A stretch of 64,000 bases of DNA. It comes from Rhodoferax sp. U11-2br. Lineage in GTDB: Bacteria > Pseudomonadota > Gammaproteobacteria > Burkholderiales > Burkholderiaceae_C. Positions within the stretch are counted from its first letter, which is position 1; every line of letters starts with the position of its first letter. The DNA lies in NCBI RefSeq assembly GCF_018619435.1, contig NZ_JAHFZF010000021.1, positions 17,811 to 81,810 on the forward strand, in the 5' to 3' direction. Shown here in pieces: positions 26,226 through 34,770 of the stretch. Both the position numbers and the translations under genes were made by a program. The notes beneath the pieces were generated by a model. That model was not told the origin of the DNA, searched no databases, and saw only the letters and a list, made by a program, of their open reading frames with translations.

Positions 26226-26672
26226 ATGGACGAAACACGACAACGCATTCAGCTGGTTCGACTTTTGTATGTGAGTCGGGCTGTGGGACCACAAACAACG
26301 GCGGTAACGGACTCGATCCTGTCGGTCGCACAAAGTGCCAACCGACAGCGCGGTATCACCGGCGTTTTGTGCCAGGGCCAAGGCCTGTACCTGCAGGTGC
26401 TCGAAGGTGAGCGGGGTGTCATCAACGCCCTCTACAACCGCATCACGCAGGACCGGCGCCATCAGGATGTGCAGTTGTTATTGCTCGAAGAAATCAGCCA
26501 GCGTCGTTATGCCGACTGGGCCATGGCCCATGTGCTGTTGGCGGAAGACGACCCGATGGTCCAGCTCAACCACCCTGAATTCGACCCCTACTCGGCACCT
26601 GGCGCATCGGTGCTGAAGATGGTGGCCGACCTGGTGGCCAGCGGTCAGCGCATTCGCAAGACCTCGGTCTGA
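26226..26672 (+). CDS. BLUF-domain blue-light sensor protein
   Basis: 148 residues, one BLUF domain with FAD as chromophore and a short C-terminal helix. The photocycle residues are in place: Tyr15 in LVRLLYVSRA, Asn39 in SANRQRGITG and Gln57 in GLYLQVLEGE; DRRHQDV and the conserved Trp in RYADWAMAHV are also present. There is no output domain, so it probably signals through a partner. The start is the ATG at 26226. It is divergent from the FAD monooxygenase and converges on the spermidine-synthase-like gene. Confidence 0.9.
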   Translation: MDETRQRIQLVRLLYVSRAVGPQTTAVTDSILSVAQSANRQRGITGVLCQGQGLYLQVLEGERGVINALYNRITQDRRHQDVQLLLLEEISQRRYADWAMAHVLLAEDDPMVQLNHPEFDPYSAPGASVLKMVADLVASGQRIRKTSV

Positions 26673-26714
26673 GCTTGTTTCACACTGGTGCGGGCAACAG
26701 TCGCCCCACCTGAG

Positions 26715-28748
26715 CTATTTCAGCACGTCAAAGAGGTTGTTGAAGTCATCGGTCCAGACGCCGAGCTTGGCTATGGAGGGCACAGTGCTGCTGGCTTGGC
26801 GAATGGCCTCCTGCTGCAGTACCGCCTGATCACGCGCCACCAGAATCCAGTCGGTATTGCGCAGCGCCGGGTTGTCGGTGTCGTCATGGACAAAGGCCAC
26901 ATACAAGCCCTTGGCCTGTGCGATGTTTTGCACCACGGGCGCCAGGTTGATGAACTTGTTGGTGATGTGAAAGCCGATGATGCCACCGGGCAACATGTGG
27001 CGCAGGTAGACGTCCATGGCCTCGGTGGTGATCAGGTGCACAGGGATCGAGTCACCCGAGAACGCATCCACCGCCAACACATCAAACCCCTGCGGCGGCT
27101 CCTTGGCCAGGGACAGGCGGGCATCACCGAGCACGGTCTCGACCTTGGCCGCGCTGTCGGACATGAAACTGAATTCTGTCTGGGCCAGTGCAATCACCTC
27201 GGGGTTGAGCTCATACATCCGGTAGGTGTCACCCGAACGACCATAAACCGCCAGCGTGCCCGCACCCAGGCCAATCACCCCCACCTTTTTGCCCTGTGCC
27301 GGGGTGTTGGCAATGGCCAGACCGATTCCCGAGGTTGCCCCGTAATAGGCGGTGGGCTCGCGGCGACGATCAGCGGCCAGAAACTGCTCACCATGTTTGA
27401 TGGCACCGTGGTAGAGCTGGCGCACGTTGTCCCGTGGGTCATCACGCTGGCTGTCCAGCGTGATCAGCGCACCATAAAAGTTGCGCCCAACATAACGGCT
27501 GCCCTGAACATCGTCCTGGATCTGCAAAACCAGAAAGTAGGTGCACAGCAGCGCCAAAACACCGGAGATGATGCGTAAGGTGCTGGACCTAAGCATGACC
27601 AGCGCCAGCAGCGCGGTGACAACCAAGCCGATGCCCAGCTCGTAATACGCAGGCAATACCCGGGGCGCCACCAAGCCCACCAGGGTGCCACCGAGTGCAC
27701 CACCGAGCGACACCATCAGGTAAAAACGTGTCAAGTGGCGCGGGCCCGGCCGCATACGCGCGAGTTCTCCATGCAAAAACATACACAGCACAAACAACCC
27801 TGCCACATAGGTCGGCACCGCGACCCAGATGTTGCGGCCCACACTGCCGTCCTGCAGCCCATAAGCACACAGGACCATAAGCGCGGCTGCCAGCGGCAAA
27901 AAGAGGCGGCGCCGGTACCAGCGCTCACTCTCGAAACACAGAACAAAGGTCAGCAAATAGAGTGTGAGCGGCAGCAGCCACAAAAAAGGGATCGAGGCCA
28001 CGTTCTGTGTGATGTGGTTGGTGATCGCCAGCAGCAGCCAGGAGCCCATGGCCGAGGCACCCAACCAGGTGACGTAGTCACGCCAGGTCGGATCACGATG
28101 GACCTCGGGCTTGACAGGCTGGACCGGTGCGACCGTCTCCACACTGCGCCCATGCTGCCAAAAGTAATACCCCGAACCAGCACACAACAGTGCAAACACC
28201 GCATACCCCATCGACCAGGCATAGGCCTGGCCCACAATGGCCGCGTGCCGCTCAATCAGGAACGGATAACTGATCAGGGCCAGCATCGAGGCCAGGTTGG
28301 AGAGTGAAAAATAGCGGTAGATATCGCTGCCAACCACCGTCTTGGACACCCAGGACTGGATCAGCGGCCCGGTGGTGGAGAGCAAAAAATACGGCAGACC
28401 AATGGTGCCCAGCAGCAGCGCAATGATGCGCCCGGACGGATCCTCATCACCCCGGGGTTGCCAGCTCGGGTCGGCAATGATCGGCAAAAAAGCCAAGCTA
28501 AACACCAGCAATGCCACATGCAACAGTACTTGTGAGCGGGGCCGCAGGTGGCGAGACACCCAGTCGGCGTAGGCATAACCCGCCAGCAGCGCCATCTGGA
28601 AAAACACCATACAAATCGCCCACACCGCCGCCGAGCCACCAAACCAGGGCAGGATTTGTTTGGCAATGATGGGCTGAACCAGGAACAAGGCAAAGGCACT
28701 GGTGAAGATGGTGCCTGCGAACAGCAGTTTGGAGGTAGCGGGTGACAT
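26715..28748 (-). CDS. Fused membrane / spermidine-synthase-like protein
   Basis: 677 residues. The first 400 or so form about ten to twelve membrane helices (it opens SKLLFAGTIFTSAFALFLVQ and continues PIIAKQILPWFGGSAAVW). The C-terminal part is an SAM-binding aminopropyltransferase-like domain with VGVIGLGAGTLAVYGRSGDT, YELNPEVIALA and LGDARLSLA...FDVLAVDAFSGDSIP. This architecture is known as a spermidine-synthase-like membrane protein and is widespread in Proteobacteria. Whether it makes polyamines is not established. The ATG at 28748 is preferred since the family sequence begins there. Confidence 0.85.
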   Translation of the reverse strand: MSPATSKLLFAGTIFTSAFALFLVQPIIAKQILPWFGGSAAVWAICMVFFQMALLAGYAYADWVSRHLRPRSQVLLHVALLVFSLAFLPIIADPSWQPRGDEDPSGRIIALLLGTIGLPYFLLSTTGPLIQSWVSKTVVGSDIYRYFSLSNLASMLALISYPFLIERHAAIVGQAYAWSMGYAVFALLCAGSGYYFWQHGRSVETVAPVQPVKPEVHRDPTWRDYVTWLGASAMGSWLLLAITNHITQNVASIPFLWLLPLTLYLLTFVLCFESERWYRRRLFLPLAAALMVLCAYGLQDGSVGRNIWVAVPTYVAGLFVLCMFLHGELARMRPGPRHLTRFYLMVSLGGALGGTLVGLVAPRVLPAYYELGIGLVVTALLALVMLRSSTLRIISGVLALLCTYFLVLQIQDDVQGSRYVGRNFYGALITLDSQRDDPRDNVRQLYHGAIKHGEQFLAADRRREPTAYYGATSGIGLAIANTPAQGKKVGVIGLGAGTLAVYGRSGDTYRMYELNPEVIALAQTEFSFMSDSAAKVETVLGDARLSLAKEPPQGFDVLAVDAFSGDSIPVHLITTEAMDVYLRHMLPGGIIGFHITNKFINLAPVVQNIAQAKGLYVAFVHDDTDNPALRNTDWILVARDQAVLQQEAIRQASSTVPSIAKLGVWTDDFNNLFDVLK

Positions 28749-28933
28749 GGGTGAATCGGGCCCAGGTGAGGTGGTTAAGCAGACCCAGGTCACGCCCGCT
28801 GGGCCTGGTCCTGGCTTTTGAACACACAAGCACTGACTGTGCCACCCTGAGAACATCAGAGCGGATCTGTCCCCAACGACGTCCCCCATTCAAGGCACCC
28901 CAACAAAACCCGGGGTGTTGACCCGCCTGATGC

Positions 28934-31900
28934 TCAGCCCAGCTGCGCCCAGGCCTTCTCCAGCCGCTTCACGCTCACCGGCTGCGGGGTGCGCAACTCC
29001 TGGGCGAAGAAGCTCACACGCAACTCTTCGAGCAGCCAGCGGAATTCCTGCAGGCGATCATCCACCACACCTTTGCGCTCGGCCACCAGGCGCCAGTAAC
29101 GCTGCTCCAGCGGCAACAACTCTTTCATGCGGGCGCTGTCGCGGGCCGGGTCGGCGCGGCATTTTTCCAGGCGGGCGGTGATGGCTTTGAGATAACGGGC
29201 AAAGTGCTGCAGGCTACCCCAGGGGTTGACACTCAAGAACTTCTTGGGCATCAATTTTGATAGCTGCTGGGCCGCATCCGTCGAGGCCTCGGGCGCATTT
29301 TTGCTGTCCTTGATCTTGCGCGCGGCCACGGCGTACTCAGCCAGGATGCTGGCGCTCAGGCGGGCGACTTCGGTGCAGATCAGGGTCAGGCGCCCTCGCC
29401 CCTCATCCACGCGTTTTTTGAAGGCAAATTCGTCGGTGGGCAACGGGTCGAGCAAAAAGGCGCGGTCCAGCGCCACTTGGATGATCTGTTCACGCAGCTC
29501 TTCGAGCGTGCCACCGGTACCGCTGCCGTCCGGGTTTTTGCCGACCTGCATGTAGGTCACCGCCATTTTTTGCAGGTCGGGCACGTTCTTTTCCAGGTAC
29601 TTGAGCGCGTCCTTGATTTGTAACGCAAACAGGCGGCGCAGGCCGGCGCGGTGTTTGGCGGCAGCCACCTCGGGCTCGTCAAACACCTCGATCATGACCG
29701 CATCACCTGCATCCAGCAGCGCCGGGTAACCAATCAGGGTCTGGCCGCCTTTCTGGATTTCCAGCAGCTCAGGCAGCTCACCAAAGGTCCAGGCCGTGTG
29801 TTTGACACCGGCTGGCGTGGCCTTGGCGGTGGGTTCACTCACTGCTTTTTTTGTAGCTACCTGCCCTTGATTTATAAGGGCTTGAGGCTTATTCTGCTTG
29901 AAATCTGCCGCAGGCGTCGCCGTTTTGGCCATCTTGAGCCCGGCCAGCGCCTGGAACGCACCACGTGCCTGGGCACCCAGTTCGGCCTTCAAAGCACCCA
30001 GGTTGCGACCCTGACCCAGTTGGCGGCCATGTTCGTCCACCACGCGGAAGTTCATGAAGAAGTGCGGCGGCAACATGTCGACCTTGATGTCGGCGCGCAC
30101 CACGTCCACCGTGGTCGCCAGGCGCACGAGTTTAAGCACCGCCTCAATCAGCGAGCCATGGCCAAACAAGGCTGGCTCGTTGAGTTGCGCCGCCATCTTG
30201 CTGGCCGACTCGGGCAGCGGCACCAGGCGCGAACGTGGGCGCTGGTGCAGGGTTTTGATCAGTGCCTGGATCTTGTCCTTGAGCATGCCGGGCACCAGCC
30301 ATTCACAACGCTCCTCGTTGACCTGGTTCAGCACAAAAATCGGCACGGTGACCGTCAGGCCGTCTTTCGGATCACCGAGCTCGTGCAGGTAAGTGGCGGC
30401 GCAATCCACACCGCCCAGACGCACGGTTTTCGGGAAGGCCTGGGTGGTAATGCCAGCCGCCTCGTGGCGCATCAGCTCCTCGCGCGTCAGCAGCAGGAGC
30501 TTGGGGTTGATCTTGACCGCATCGCGGTACCAGGCCTCGAAGGTGAAACCGCTACACACTTCGGCAGGCAACTGCTGGTCGTAAAAAGCGTAGATCAGCT
30601 CGTCGTCCACCAGCACGTCCTGGCGGCGTGCTTTGTGCTCCAGGTCTTCCACCTGTTTGATCAGTTTCTGGTTGGCCGCCAGGAATGGCAGCTTGGTCTC
30701 CCACTGGCCACCGACCAGCGCCTCACGGATAAAAATTTCACGCGCACCGGGCAAATCGACTCGGCTGTAGTTGACGCGCCTGCCGCTGTAGATGACGATG
30801 CCATAGAGTGTGGCGCGTTCCAGCGCATTGACCTCGGCCACCTTTTTTTCCCAATGCGGGTCCAGCAGCTGTTTTTTGAGCAGATGTGCGCCGACCTGCT
30901 CCAACCACTGCGGCTCAATCGCGGCGATGCCCCGGCCAAACAGGCGCGTGGTTTCGACCAGCTCGGCAGCCACAATCCAGCGGCCCGGTTTTTTGACCAG
31001 ATGGGCACCCGGGTGCGGGTAAAACTTGATGCTGCGGGCGCCCAGGTACTCCCCACTGGCGCCGTCGGTTTCGAGCTTGCAGCCGATATTGCCGAGCAGG
31101 CCCGAGAGCATCGACAGGTGCAACTGCTCGTAGCTCGCTGGCTTGGTGTTGAGCCGCCACTTGTGCTCGGCCACCACGGTGTGGAGCTGGCTGTAGATGT
31201 CGCGCCACTCACGCACCCGGCGCATGCTGACAAAGTTCTGCCGCAGCAGTTGCTCGTATTGGCGGTTGCTGAGTTTGTGGGCGGGTGCGCCCTCACCCCG
31301 GCCCTCTCCCACCGGGCGAGGGGGTGAACTTCCGCCCCGCGCCTTGGACAGCGCCAGAGCAGTGGCGGTTTCGCTCCCTCTCCCCCCGGGAGAGGGCTGG
31401 GGTGAGGGCTGACCACCGCGTGCGGTTTCCAGCCACTTCCACAATTTCAGGTAGCCGGAAAATTCGCTCTTTTCATCGTCAAACTTGACGTGCGCCTGGT
31501 CGGCCTGCTGCTGCGCTTCCATCGGGCGGTCGCGCACGTCTTGCACGCTCAAGGCGCTGGCAATCACCAGCACCTCGTCCAGCGCCTCGCGAGAACGCGC
31601 CTCCAGAATCATGCGACCCACACGCGGATCCAGCGGCAATTTGGCCAGCTCACCACCCATGGCGGTGAGTTCGTTGGCATCGTCCACCGCGCCGAGTTCG
31701 TTGAGCAGCTGGTAACCGTCGGCAATGGCCCGGCCCGAGGGTTTCTCGATGAACGGGAAATCTTCGACGATGCCCAGGTGTAAGGACTTCATGCGCAGAA
31801 TCACCCCGGCCAGGGATGAACGCAATATTTCGGGGTCGGTGAACTTGGGGCGGTTGTTGAAGTCTTTTTCGTCATAGAGCCGGATACAAATGCCGTTGGC

Positions 31901-32986
31901 GACCCGCCCGCAGCGACCCGCACGCTGGTTGGCCGAACTCTGACTCACAGGCTCCACCAGCAGCTGCTCCACCTTGCTTCTGAAACTATAGCGTTTCATA
32001 CGCGCGGTGCCTGCGTCAATAACGTAACGGATACCAGGCACGGTGAGCGAGGTTTCGGCCACATTGGTGGCCAGCACAATGCGCCGCCCGGTGTGGCCGT
32101 CAAAAATACGGTCCTGCTCGGCCTGGCTCAGCCGCGCAAACAGCGGCAGCACCTCGGCACCACGAAACACCGGCTGGTGGCTCAGGTGGCCACGCAGGTG
32201 ATCGGCTGCCTCGCGGATCTCGCGCTCCCCGGGCAGAAACACCAGGATGTCGCCACTGTTGTGCACATCGCGCCAGAGCTCGTCCACCGCGTCGGCAATC
32301 GCGTGATTCAGGTCATAGTCGCGCGCTTCTTCAAACGGGCGGTAACGCTGCTCTACCGGGAACATGCGCCCGCTGACCATGATGATCGGCGCCGGACCAT
32401 GCCTGGACGCAAAGTGATCCGCAAAACGCTGCGCGTCGATCGTGGCCGAGGTCACCACCACCTTCAGGTCAGGGCGGCGCGGCAGGATCTGCTTCAAATA
32501 ACCGAGCAAAAAGTCGATGTTCAGGCTGCGCTCGTGCGCCTCGTCGATGATGATCGTGTCGTAGGCTTTGAGTAACGGGTCGGTCTGAGTCTCGGCCAAC
32601 AAAATACCGTCGGTCATTAACTTGACCGAGGCGTCGCGCCCCAGTCGGTCCTGAAAACGCACTTTAAAACCAACCACTTCACCGGGCGTGGTGTTGAGTT
32701 CTTCAGCAATGCGTTTGGCCACGCTGCTGGCGGCGATCCGGCGCGGCTGGGTGTGGCCAATCAGCTTGCCACGTGGCGCTGGGCGACCGTCGGGCAAGGT
32801 TTTGGGGTAGTTGCACAAGCCGCGTCCCATCGCCAGGGCGATTTTGGGAAGTTGGGTGGTTTTGCCCGAGCCAGTTTCACCACAGACGATGATGACCTGG
32901 TGCGCAGCCATCGCGGCCATGATTTCTTCGCGACGCGCCGAGACCGGCAGGGATTCGGGGAATTCGATATTCAGAGGGTTCGACAT
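28934..32986 (-). CDS. hrpA: ATP-dependent RNA helicase HrpA, with two in-frame repeat insertions
   Basis: A DEAH-box RNA helicase of 1350 residues from the ATG at 32986. Walker A is GETGSGKTTQLPKI (residues 36-49) and the DEAH box is in IIIDEAHERSLNIDFLL; QRAGRCGRVANGICIRLYDE is motif VI. The C-terminal DUF3418-like region is present. E. coli HrpA is about 1300 residues; here two pieces look foreign: a Gly/Pro/Ser-rich segment at about 525-566 (QPSPQPSPGGRGSE ... PPRPVGEGRGEG) encoded by an inverted pair of REP-like repeats, and KQNKPQALINQGQVATKK at about 1030-1047 encoded by the dispersed palindrome. Both keep the frame. The role in ribosome rescue is known from E. coli. Confidence 0.95.
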   Translation of the reverse strand: MSNPLNIEFPESLPVSARREEIMAAMAAHQVIIVCGETGSGKTTQLPKIALAMGRGLCNYPKTLPDGRPAPRGKLIGHTQPRRIAASSVAKRIAEELNTTPGEVVGFKVRFQDRLGRDASVKLMTDGILLAETQTDPLLKAYDTIIIDEAHERSLNIDFLLGYLKQILPRRPDLKVVVTSATIDAQRFADHFASRHGPAPIIMVSGRMFPVEQRYRPFEEARDYDLNHAIADAVDELWRDVHNSGDILVFLPGEREIREAADHLRGHLSHQPVFRGAEVLPLFARLSQAEQDRIFDGHTGRRIVLATNVAETSLTVPGIRYVIDAGTARMKRYSFRSKVEQLLVEPVSQSSANQRAGRCGRVANGICIRLYDEKDFNNRPKFTDPEILRSSLAGVILRMKSLHLGIVEDFPFIEKPSGRAIADGYQLLNELGAVDDANELTAMGGELAKLPLDPRVGRMILEARSREALDEVLVIASALSVQDVRDRPMEAQQQADQAHVKFDDEKSEFSGYLKLWKWLETARGGQPSPQPSPGGRGSETATALALSKARGGSSPPRPVGEGRGEGAPAHKLSNRQYEQLLRQNFVSMRRVREWRDIYSQLHTVVAEHKWRLNTKPASYEQLHLSMLSGLLGNIGCKLETDGASGEYLGARSIKFYPHPGAHLVKKPGRWIVAAELVETTRLFGRGIAAIEPQWLEQVGAHLLKKQLLDPHWEKKVAEVNALERATLYGIVIYSGRRVNYSRVDLPGAREIFIREALVGGQWETKLPFLAANQKLIKQVEDLEHKARRQDVLVDDELIYAFYDQQLPAEVCSGFTFEAWYRDAVKINPKLLLLTREELMRHEAAGITTQAFPKTVRLGGVDCAATYLHELGDPKDGLTVTVPIFVLNQVNEERCEWLVPGMLKDKIQALIKTLHQRPRSRLVPLPESASKMAAQLNEPALFGHGSLIEAVLKLVRLATTVDVVRADIKVDMLPPHFFMNFRVVDEHGRQLGQGRNLGALKAELGAQARGAFQALAGLKMAKTATPAADFKQNKPQALINQGQVATKKAVSEPTAKATPAGVKHTAWTFGELPELLEIQKGGQTLIGYPALLDAGDAVMIEVFDEPEVAAAKHRAGLRRLFALQIKDALKYLEKNVPDLQKMAVTYMQVGKNPDGSGTGGTLEELREQIIQVALDRAFLLDPLPTDEFAFKKRVDEGRGRLTLICTEVARLSASILAEYAVAARKIKDSKNAPEASTDAAQQLSKLMPKKFLSVNPWGSLQHFARYLKAITARLEKCRADPARDSARMKELLPLEQRYWRLVAERKGVVDDRLQEFRWLLEELRVSFFAQELRTPQPVSVKRLEKAWAQLG
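29846..29892. repeat. Dispersed palindromic repeat inside hrpA
   Basis: TTTTTTGTAGCTACCTGCCCTTG, loop, ATAAGGGCTTGAGGCTTATT: the full unit in the reverse orientation relative to the plus-strand consensus. It is read through in the hrpA frame at residues about 1031-1046, in a polar linker (ATPAADFKQNKPQALINQGQ). Confidence 0.8.
31288..31411. repeat. REP-like inverted pair (21-bp arms) inserted in frame in hrpA
   Basis: The 21 bases at 31290-31310 (beginning CCCTCACCCCGG) recur as the reverse complement at 31388-31408 with one mismatch. Around each arm sits a local hairpin (CTCTCCC-ACC-GGGCGAG and CTCTCCC-CCC-GGGAGAG). The 77 bases between are ordinary coding-like sequence. This is the well-known CCCTCACCCC...CTCTCCC type of interspersed repeat that is usually intergenic; here it codes for a Pro/Gly-rich linker of the helicase. 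Confidence 0.9.
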
Positions 32987-33349
32987 TGGGGCGCCATTAT
33001 CGGTGGCTGCGTCTAGCGGCGGTCGGTAGGCAGCAGGTCTTATGGGCCAAATTGGCATCTAGCCCTTATTAAATAAGGGCGTTTCGCTACTGAATATGCA
33101 ATACATTTCGGTGGCTGATGCTGTTTGATGTGGTTAGCTAAGCACTGGCCGGGCGGCAGCCTCGTACCACGATGTGCCCGGGAAACTCTGCGTTCTGGCG
33201 CGGCCAATTGACCGGCAGACCTTCCCCGTCAGCAGCTTGAAGATAACGACCACTGACTGGCCGAAGCCATCGTCGGGCGACCTCCCTCCAGCCCCTCAAG
33301 AAAAGTCACCCCTATTCGACATATGTAACAATGCCCCCAGCTTTAGTCC
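32987..33349. other. Intergenic region between hrpA and the cobalamin riboswitch
   Basis: No gene is seen. It holds one clear palindromic repeat (33050-33096) and must contain the promoters of hrpA and of the divergent riboswitch transcript, but no promoter elements are strong enough to place. Confidence 0.5.
33050..33096. repeat. Dispersed palindromic repeat (intergenic)
   Basis: CATCTAGCCCTTATT, loop, AATAAGGGCGTTTCGCTACTGAAT. The stem AGCCCTTATT/AATAAGGGC is nearly perfect; the tail is a variant of AGCTAT. It stands just upstream of hrpA. Confidence 0.85.
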
Positions 33350-33550
33350 CGAAAGGGGTTGGATTGATCTGAAAAACAGGTCAATCCAAACAGGGAATCC
33401 AGTCGTGTGCCTAGCGCGCGGCATCAAGAAATGGAACTGCTCCCGCAACTGTAGGCGAGGAGACTGCTCAACACGAGCCACTGGGGATCCCCCGGGAAGG
33501 CATTGGGCAGTCGTTGAATCGCCAGTCAGGATACCTGCTCTAGCCCGTGT
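33350..33550 (+). promoter_or_regulatory. Cobalamin (B12) riboswitch
   Basis: The leader shows the conserved blocks in order: GGGAATCC at 33393-33400, CCCGCAACTGT at 33442-33452, GCCACTGGG near 33477, CCGGGAAGGC near 33492 and the B12 box GCCAGTCAGGATACCTGC at 33521-33538. A hairpin, GGATTGATCT with its complement AGGTCAATCC, precedes the first block. It ends about 150 bp before the first gene of the importer operon. Such RNAs shut off downstream genes when adenosylcobalamin is bound. Confidence 0.93.
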
Positions 33551-33696
33551 CGATATTTATCGACTTGTCGCAGGCTGAGTGTTCGGGAAGGAGCGCTCGC
33601 GCGGGTATGCCATGGTGTGGTGTTGCAAGACATGATTGCGTGGGTGCTGGTGTGGTTTTTCTTTCCAATGCGAGGCATTTATCGTGGAGAGAAATC

Positions 33697-34722
33697 ATGC
33701 GTTTTCAACGTGCTGTTACATCAGCTCTGGCAACTGTCACACTGGCCCTGGCGGGTCTTCCTTCGGCTCATGCCACCAACTACCCCCTCAAAGTTCAGAA
33801 CTGCGCTTACACGCTGACGTTCGAGAAGGCGCCTGCCGCCGTTGCCACCATCGGGCAGGCTGGCACAGAGATGCTTTACGCCATGGGCTTAGGCGACAAG
33901 GTGGTCGGCACCTCACTTTGGTTCCACGATGTACTGCCTCGGTTCAAGGAGGTCAACAGCAAGGTCCCGCGCCTGGCTGACAACGCGCCCAGCTTTGAGT
34001 CACTGATCGGTAAGCGTCCTGCGCTGGTGGTGTCCCAGTTCGAATGGATGGTCGGCAAGGAAGGTGTGGTCGGCACGCGCGAGCAGTTCCATGACATTGG
34101 TGTCTGGACCTATGCCATGCCGTCCGACTGCGAGGGCAAGGACAACCTCCTGGGCGCGGATGGCACACGTACCACCGCCTACAACCCGAAGGCGCTGTAC
34201 AAAAGCGTGCAGCAACTGGCCCAGATTTTCAACGTCGAGGCCAAGGGTGAAGCCCTGGTGAAAGATCTGCAAGCGCGCGCCAACCGCGCCGAGGAAAAGA
34301 TGCGCGCAGCCAAGGTGAAGGACCTGTCAGTTGCCTTGTGGTTTTCCAGCGCCGACTTGACGATGGACCCGTACATGGCCGGCCAATCCGGGGTGGCCGG
34401 TTACATGATGAAGTCGCTGGGCATGCGTAACGTGGTGACCTCGAACGAGGAATGGCCCACCGTGGGTTGGGAGACCATCGCCAAGGCCAACCCGTCGGTG
34501 CTGGTGATTGCCCGCATGGACCGCCGCCGTTTTGCCGCCGACGACTACAAGAAAAAGCTGGAATTTCTCAAGACTGACCCGGTGACCAAACACATGGATG
34601 CCGTCAAGAACGACCGGGTTGTGATTGTTGACGCGGACGCCCTGCAGGGCTCGATCCGCATGGTCGACGGTCTGGAGCAAATGGTCGATGCGGCCATGAA
34701 GCTCAAGGCGACACAGCCCTGA
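33697..34722 (+). CDS. Periplasmic substrate-binding protein of a riboswitch-controlled corrinoid-type ABC importer
   Basis: 341 residues from the ATG at 33697 (GGAGAG eight bases upstream). A signal peptide of about 25 residues (RFQRAVTSALATVTLALAGL ... AHA) is followed by a class III periplasmic binding fold: AAVATIGQAGTEMLYAMGLG, IGKRPALVVSQFEWM, VLVIARMDRRRFAADDYKKK. This family binds siderophores or cobalamin. The cobalamin riboswitch upstream makes a corrinoid the likely ligand, equivalent to BtuF. A longer open frame from 33547 overlaps the riboswitch end and is rejected. Confidence 0.88.
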   Translation: MRFQRAVTSALATVTLALAGLPSAHATNYPLKVQNCAYTLTFEKAPAAVATIGQAGTEMLYAMGLGDKVVGTSLWFHDVLPRFKEVNSKVPRLADNAPSFESLIGKRPALVVSQFEWMVGKEGVVGTREQFHDIGVWTYAMPSDCEGKDNLLGADGTRTTAYNPKALYKSVQQLAQIFNVEAKGEALVKDLQARANRAEEKMRAAKVKDLSVALWFSSADLTMDPYMAGQSGVAGYMMKSLGMRNVVTSNEEWPTVGWETIAKANPSVLVIARMDRRRFAADDYKKKLEFLKTDPVTKHMDAVKNDRVVIVDADALQGSIRMVDGLEQMVDAAMKLKATQP

Positions 34723-34738
34723 TCTCGTGGTGCAAAAA

Positions 34739-34770
34739 GCGGCGGGCAGGCCCTTGCCTGGCCCGCCGCA
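34739..34770 (+). other. Strong intercistronic hairpin before the importer permease
   Basis: GCGGCGGGCAGGC, loop CCTT, GCCTGGCCCGCCGC: an almost perfect 13-bp stem with one bulged G, ending at the base before the permease ATG. There is no T run, so it is not a classical terminator; it could protect the upstream mRNA or cover the permease start. Confidence 0.75.

Noticed and set aside
29651..31327. A 558-codon frame on the plus strand opposite hrpA
   Set aside because: It is antisense to the conserved helicase, has no recognisable motif and ends inside the repeat pair.
33547..33696. Extended N-terminus of the importer binding protein
   Set aside because: This part overlaps the end of the riboswitch, gives no signal peptide, and a good ribosome-binding site precedes the ATG at 33697.
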